NCBI RefSeq assembly: GCF_900143285.1
Contig: NZ_FRDN01000008.1
Location: 191,926 to 255,925 of the forward strand
Direction of reading: 5' to 3'
Source: Desulfitobacterium chlororespirans DSM 11544
GTDB taxonomy: Bacteria > Bacillota > Desulfitobacteriia > Desulfitobacteriales > Desulfitobacteriaceae
Length of the DNA: 64,000 nucleotides
Shown here: piece by piece, positions 59,791-64,000 of the stretch
Layout: the number at the start of each line of letters is the position of its first letter
Numbering within the stretch: position 1 is the stretch's first letter
Program-made: the position numbers and the translations under genes
Notes under the pieces: generated by a model
Databases searched by the model: none
Seen by the model: only the letters and a program-made list of their open reading frames with translations
Told to the model about the DNA's origin: nothing

Positions 59791-61779
59791 ATGCCAACGT
59801 TTCGCAATACATGTCCGCGGCATTGTTATGGTTCCTGCAGCATGATTACCCATATGAGCGGAGGTAAATTGACCCGGGTTGTGGGAGACTCCGAACATGG
59901 TTATACCCGGGGAAGGCTTTGTGCCAAAGGGTATTCCTTAATTCAATATGCCTTGGACGAGTATCGCTTGAAGTACCCTTTGCGTCAGGTGCGGCGGGGG
60001 TCAGGGGAGTGGCGGCGGATTTCCTGGGATCAGGCTTACGAAATTATCGCCTCCAAAATTATCGAACTGAATGCCCGCTATGGCTCCAATCTGGGCTTAG
60101 GATATTATAAAGGGAATGGCAATGCCGGTTTGCTGCATCAGGCCGTGGAAGGAATGTTCGCAGGCATGGGTCCTCATACCCGGCCCATCGGGGATATTTG
60201 TTCCGCTACCGGGGAAACCGCACTGAGGGAGACCGTAAGTGAACTAAGAAATCCTGATCCGGAGAAGATGAGCGATGCCGGCTTGATCGTGATCTGGGGA
60301 GCCAATCCGGCCAATACCAATATCAATCAAATGAAGTTTATCTATGAAGCACGCCAAAAGGGAACTCCATTGGTGGTTATCGATCCGCTCCTTACTCATA
60401 CAGCCAACAGAGCCGATTTATATGTTCAGCTCAATCCGGGAACCGATGCCTGGCTGGCTTGGGGGATCGCTAAACTATTGATCGAAAGTGACAAGATCGA
60501 TAAAGAGTTCATTGGGCAAAAAACCAGAGAGTTTCATCGATATAAGCAAGGGCTTGAGGGGATTACTCTGGAGGAAGTCTGTTCCCACACCGGTGTCCAT
60601 TTAAGGGTCGTTGAAGAATTAGCCGATCTGTATGCCCGCTTTCATCCAATCGCTAATTGGCTGGGTTTCGGCATGCAGCGCTATCCCAGTGGCGGAGAAT
60701 CGGTAAAGGCCGTGAGTGCTCTGGCCGCTCTGACAGGGAGTTTTGGTTCGGTCGGCGGGGGAGTCTATTTCCGCCACCGGCCTCAGGAGGAATTTCCTCT
60801 GCATATAGTCAAGCATCAGGGAGTAAAGCAGCCTTTGCTCACCTCTTCCCGGGAGGTGCCGGTCAACGATTTTCCGGGCAAGGCGATGAAGCTTCAGGAG
60901 CCGCCTCTTAACATGCTGTGGGTTTCCTGCGGCAACCCTTTGGCCCAGGATTACAATCTACGGGCTTGGCGCGATTTGTTTCAACACCTGGAGTTGATCA
61001 TTACCGTGGATCTCTATCTGAACAGCACCGCCCGGCAGTCCGACCTTGTTCTGCCTGCTGCGTCCTTCTTTGAAGAGGAGGATTTGCATGTGAGCTTTTG
61101 GCACCACTGGCTTTCCTATAATCAAAAAGTCCTGCCGGCTTTCTATGAAGCCAAGAGTGATTTGCAGATTGCCCGGGAGTTAACCCGTAAACTCAACGAA
61201 CTCCAGCCAGGGTTTTCTAATTTTCCCGCGGAAAAAGAACCCTGGGATTGGATAGCAGGGGAGTTGTCTCCGGAGGTTAGGGAGCTTTATGGTTTGGAGG
61301 AGCCTGCTGATCTTAAGCGGCATTCCTATAGAAGGAAGAAGGAAAGCTTGCTCTCCGGTTGGAACTATTGCTTCCCAGGAGTTCAGCCGCAGCTTTTTAA
61401 GGATGTGAGAGAAACGGAGTCATCACTGCTTCCTTATCACCTGCTTACGCCCCAATCCCTGCTTAAATTCCATACCCAATATGAGACTCTTTCCTGGCTT
61501 AATGCTGAGCATAGGGAAGAACCCATGATTGAACTGGCGGAGGAAATCGCCTGCAAGCATAATATCCGGGAAGATTCCTGGGTTGAAATCTATAATGAGC
61601 AGGGCACTGTAAGTGGTCGGGCTAAAATCAATCCCTACCTCCCGGAGAAAATTATTCTGGTGGAGCAAAGCGACCGTTATCCCATCAATCATCTGATCAG
61701 CGGTCAGGGAAAAGATGGGGAAAGTATCCCTTATTTTGATTGCCGGGTCAATCTCAGGAGGGTGCGCAGCGATGTTTAA
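59791..61779 (+). CDS. Cytoplasmic-type molybdopterin oxidoreductase (third CISM catalytic subunit)
   Basis: A 662-residue enzyme without a Tat signal. Its [4Fe-4S] site is CPRHCYGSC (near 8) and RLCAKG (near 48). The Mo region reads IGDICSATGET, with a Cys in the ligand neighbourhood, unlike the Ser/Thr of the two dmsA-like proteins. The C-terminal MGD-binding domain (about 555-660) is present. It resembles the PhsA/PsrA/formate-dehydrogenase side of the family. Substrate unknown. An upstream in-frame GTG (59782) is possible; the ribosome binding site is weak. The next gene overlaps by 8 nt. Confidence 0.85.
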   Translation: MPTFRNTCPRHCYGSCSMITHMSGGKLTRVVGDSEHGYTRGRLCAKGYSLIQYALDEYRLKYPLRQVRRGSGEWRRISWDQAYEIIASKIIELNARYGSNLGLGYYKGNGNAGLLHQAVEGMFAGMGPHTRPIGDICSATGETALRETVSELRNPDPEKMSDAGLIVIWGANPANTNINQMKFIYEARQKGTPLVVIDPLLTHTANRADLYVQLNPGTDAWLAWGIAKLLIESDKIDKEFIGQKTREFHRYKQGLEGITLEEVCSHTGVHLRVVEELADLYARFHPIANWLGFGMQRYPSGGESVKAVSALAALTGSFGSVGGGVYFRHRPQEEFPLHIVKHQGVKQPLLTSSREVPVNDFPGKAMKLQEPPLNMLWVSCGNPLAQDYNLRAWRDLFQHLELIITVDLYLNSTARQSDLVLPAASFFEEEDLHVSFWHHWLSYNQKVLPAFYEAKSDLQIARELTRKLNELQPGFSNFPAEKEPWDWIAGELSPEVRELYGLEEPADLKRHSYRRKKESLLSGWNYCFPGVQPQLFKDVRETESSLLPYHLLTPQSLLKFHTQYETLSWLNAEHREEPMIELAEEIACKHNIREDSWVEIYNEQGTVSGRAKINPYLPEKIILVEQSDRYPINHLISGQGKDGESIPYFDCRVNLRRVRSDV

Positions 61780-62326
61780 GAGAAAGGGCTTTCTGTTCAA
61801 TGCTAATCTCTGTATAGGGTGCCGGGCTTGTGAGATGGCCTGCCGCAATGAAAATCATACACCGGCCAATATCCACTGGCGGCATGTCAAGGAAATAGAT
61901 CTGGGGACCTATCTGTCCATGGCCTGCAACCACTGCGACAGCCCGGAATGTTTCCGCGTCTGCCCCCAGCATGCCTTTAATAAGCGAAAAGACGGCATCG
62001 TGGAGATCGATTCTTCCCTTTGCAACGGCTGCCGTCTCTGCGTCAAGGCCTGCCCTTATGATGCACCCCAGTACAACATTAATACCAATAAGGTGACCCG
62101 CTGCCAGATGTGCTATCCCCGTCAGGATCACGGGCTGCCGCCGGCTTGTGTGGAGGCTTGCACCACAGGGGCCTTGACAACCCTGGACCTCAATGATCCC
62201 CAGCTGCCGGAAACGGTGCGGGTGATCCCGGGGTTTACCGATATTCGTCTGACGAAGCCTTCGGTGCTCTTTTATCCGCCGCGGCCGAAGCGGAGATATT
62301 TTCTTAAGCAGAGTGACAATATATGA
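61772..62326 (+). CDS. Four-cluster ferredoxin partner of the third molybdoenzyme
   Basis: A 184-residue electron-transfer protein with four cysteine groups (CIGCRACEMACRN, CNHCDSPECFRVCP, CNGCRLCVKACPYD, CQMCY...CVEACTTG). It overlaps the molybdoenzyme gene by 8 nt, so the two form a complex. No membrane anchor gene follows, suggesting a soluble complex or one that borrows an anchor from the neighbouring operons. The start at 61772 is 10 nt after AGGAGG; an earlier frame start adds residues encoded within the upstream gene. Confidence 0.9.
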   Translation: MFKRKGFLFNANLCIGCRACEMACRNENHTPANIHWRHVKEIDLGTYLSMACNHCDSPECFRVCPQHAFNKRKDGIVEIDSSLCNGCRLCVKACPYDAPQYNINTNKVTRCQMCYPRQDHGLPPACVEACTTGALTTLDLNDPQLPETVRVIPGFTDIRLTKPSVLFYPPRPKRRYFLKQSDNI

Positions 62327-62348
62327 TATAAAAGAAAGGATGAAAACC

Positions 62349-62705
62349 ATGAACCAGGATGTAAAGGACTATGTTGCCCAGAAAGCAAAGGAATTGCTAA
62401 GTGCGCGCCCCAGCTGCCCAGAGGCCAAAGCTGCTGCCCAGAACTGGCTGGATGCTATGGGGACGGACAGGGAAGCGGAGCAGACCAAAAAGCTAATCGC
62501 GGAACTGGAAATGGACATCATGCCCATCGACGGACTGATTGCCTTTACAAAGTCAGCAACCGGTGTGCGGATATTTGGTGAAGAAAGGGTAAAGAAAATG
62601 GAAGCCCATGCCAGGGAACTCAAGGAGGCCGGGGTAAAATATTGCGATTGTCCCGCTTGCGCAGCAGCGGAAGCGATTCTTGAGAAGAAGGATGAGCTTT
62701 TGTAA
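62349..62705 (+). CDS. Small conserved protein with CxCxxC tail
   Basis: A 118-residue soluble protein. It has no named domain that I trust; similar clostridial proteins have been labelled Hsp90-like by automatic transfer, which the sequence does not support. The helical body ends in KYCDCPACAAAEAIL, a CxCxxC motif that may bind a metal, and there is another Cys near 18. It follows the ferredoxin gene by 22 nt, so it may help the molybdoenzyme. AAAGGA precedes the ATG at 62349 by 8 nt. Confidence 0.7.
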   Translation: MNQDVKDYVAQKAKELLSARPSCPEAKAAAQNWLDAMGTDREAEQTKKLIAELEMDIMPIDGLIAFTKSATGVRIFGEERVKKMEAHARELKEAGVKYCDCPACAAAEAILEKKDELL

Positions 62706-62765
62706 TAAAGATTTTTTGTCCACAGTCCGGGGGCTGTCGCAGTAAGACAGTCAGAAAAAAATAAG

Positions 62766-62805
62766 AAAAGAGGGCGACTGGCAGATGCCAGAAGCCCTCT
62801 TTTGC
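62766..62805 (+). terminator. Terminator in the IS left end
   Basis: AAAAGAGGGC (62766-62775) pairs with GCCCTCTTTT (62794-62803), with an inner TGGC/GCCA. Such hairpins protect a transposase from outside read-through. Confidence 0.8.
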
Positions 62806-62821
62806 CGTAAAATATAAGTTG

Positions 62822-64000
62822 ATGAACGCCCATACTTTACGGCCAGATTATACATCAAACGGGAGTGTATATCAACTGGTTCTTCCTATGGATATTGGAG
62901 AATTAATCCCGGCCGATGATTCGGTAAGGCTTCTGGGCAGTGTCTTGGAAAGGATGAATTACAGTAAATTGCGCGCTGCTTACTCCCGCCTTGGGAGAAT
63001 CGAAACCTCCCCGGAGAATCTATTCAAAATTGTGGTCTACGGCTATATGAACGGGACCTATTCCACTCGCAAGCTGAAACAGGCTTGTCAGCGCGATATC
63101 AATTTTATGTACCTGTGGGGCCGAGCTCCCGCCCCCAACCATGCTACCATTGCCCGTTTTCGTAGTGAACGCCTGACGGATGCTATGGAGGATTTATTTT
63201 TACAACTGGTCCAGCTCTTGTCCGAATTAGGTGAACTGTCCCTTTGCAGCGTGTTTATCGACGGTACCAAACTAGAAGCTGATGCCAACCGGTATAGTTT
63301 CGTATGGAAGAAATCCACTCAAAACCATGAAACCAAGATGCAGGCCAAGATGAAACGTGAGTTACCCAAACTGGCCGCTGAACTAGGCCTGCGCTTTGAT
63401 GTCAGAGAAAAGATCCGGACCAAGGACTTAAAGAAGCTGCGCAAACACCTCTACGCTCTCAAAGGTGAGCAGACATTCGTTCATGGTAAAGGCAAGAGAA
63501 AATCTCCCTTGCAGAGAGCCATTGAAACGGTTGAAGGGTATCTGGCTCGTCAGAAAAACTATGATGACTACAACCACAGCTTCGGAGAGCGAAACAGTTT
63601 TTCCAAGACCGACCGGGATGCAACCTTCATGCGGATGAAAGAGGACCACATGAAAAATGGCCAGCTCAAACCGGCCTACAATGCCGTCTTAGCCGTCGAT
63701 GCCGAATACATCGTCAGTGCCCTCATCTCTCAGGAGCGCAGTGATGTGAATACCTTTATTCCTATGATGAAAACCCTTAAGAGCCTTGGCTACACTAAAC
63801 CGGTGGCGGATGCAGGGTTTGAGAGCGAAGAGAACTATACCTGGTGCGAAGACAACGGTCAGATGGCCTTCATCAAGCCCGCCAACCATGATCGGGCCAA
63901 AACCCGCAAGTATAAAAGCGATATCGGTAAACGGGAGAATATGCCCTATGATGCAGACAGCGATGCCTATATCTGTCATGCGGGCCACAGACTACAAGCG
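62822..64000 (+). CDS. IS1182-family transposase (partial, runs off the window)
   Basis: An open frame of 393 residues from the ATG at 62822 to the window edge. The N-terminal DUF772-type domain covers about 45-120 (NLFKIVVYGYMNGTYSTRKL, then NHATIARFRSERL). The first catalytic Asp is in VFIDGTKLEADANRYSFVW (near 143) and the second in AVDAEYIV or KPVADAGFESEENY (near 335). The C-terminus with the last Glu is outside. The frame is unbroken, so the element may be active. Confidence 0.85.
   Translation, partial: MNAHTLRPDYTSNGSVYQLVLPMDIGELIPADDSVRLLGSVLERMNYSKLRAAYSRLGRIETSPENLFKIVVYGYMNGTYSTRKLKQACQRDINFMYLWGRAPAPNHATIARFRSERLTDAMEDLFLQLVQLLSELGELSLCSVFIDGTKLEADANRYSFVWKKSTQNHETKMQAKMKRELPKLAAELGLRFDVREKIRTKDLKKLRKHLYALKGEQTFVHGKGKRKSPLQRAIETVEGYLARQKNYDDYNHSFGERNSFSKTDRDATFMRMKEDHMKNGQLKPAYNAVLAVDAEYIVSALISQERSDVNTFIPMMKTLKSLGYTKPVADAGFESEENYTWCEDNGQMAFIKPANHDRAKTRKYKSDIGKRENMPYDADSDAYICHAGHRLQA

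Larger units (their letters stand above)
62729..64000 (+). mobile_element. IS1182-type insertion sequence, left part
   Basis: The left end appears near 62729 with GGGGGCTGTCGCAG, resembling IS1182-family ends. A terminator (62766-62803) lies inside the end and the transposase runs out of the window, so the right end is not seen. The element lies 24 bases after the small Cys protein gene and marks the edge of the respiration island. Confidence 0.75.

Noticed and set aside
62349-62705. Hsp90-type chaperone
   Set aside because: The protein is 118 residues with no GHKL ATPase motif; the label is a likely database error.

Overview
The window looks like part of the chromosome of an anaerobic, respiring low-to-mid-GC Firmicute, most likely a Desulfitobacterium hafniense-type member of the Peptococcaceae. 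This is inferred from gene content: several DMSO-reductase-family (CISM) operons with Tat-exported molybdenum subunits, a NosR/PceC-like flavoprotein, cell-wall-binding-repeat-2 (CWB2) surface proteins, rubrerythrin-type proteins, strong AGGAGG ribosome binding sites and intrinsic terminators. No taxonomic search was possible.

Positions 1-23,000 are mostly housekeeping and transport. They hold a response-regulator fragment, a DUF2680 secreted protein, uracil-DNA glycosylase, a large GGDEF-EAL sensor, a NUDIX hydrolase and rubrerythrin. A lysine-riboswitch-controlled amino-acid ABC transporter and an ABC exporter follow, then an MntP manganese exporter behind a yybP-ykoY (Mn2+) riboswitch and a two-component system. 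Next come an NAD(P)H:FMN reductase, a ferritin-like protein, a VTC-domain/DUF4956/carbohydrate-binding-lipoprotein trio, and an OpuA-type glycine-betaine transporter.

Positions 23,000-44,600 are mixed. An aminotransferase is followed by about 740 bases without a gene, full of long nested inverted repeats and ending in an intrinsic terminator; this is the best candidate for an undescribed large structured RNA. Then come a CWB2 protein, a second GGDEF-EAL sensor, a DegV protein, an MntA-HepT (MNT-HEPN) toxin-antitoxin pair, RarD, a MetE/UROD-like protein, and an overlapping pair made of a truncated UvrC and an alkyltransferase-like (MGMT/ATL) protein. A CWB2 amidase, a BlaI-BlaR1 pair, a PNPOx-like protein beside a MocR remnant, and a DUF1848 protein complete the section.

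Positions 44,600-62,700 form an anaerobic-respiration island. Its layout is mirror-like: pucR1(-), dmsABC-like(+), then torD, dmsB', nosR-like, dmsC'', dmsC', dmsB, dmsA (all -), then pucR2(+). Each PucR-type regulator is divergent from its own dmsA-like gene, and both dmsA promoters carry the same TGTGAACATnTGA element at the -35 position. A third, soluble-looking molybdopterin oxidoreductase/ferredoxin pair with a small Cys protein follows pucR2. The window ends inside an IS1182-type insertion sequence. Inferred physiology: quinol electrons pass through DmsC-type anchors (and perhaps the NosR-like flavoprotein) and four-cluster ferredoxin subunits to extracytoplasmic molybdenum reductases whose substrates cannot be read from sequence.
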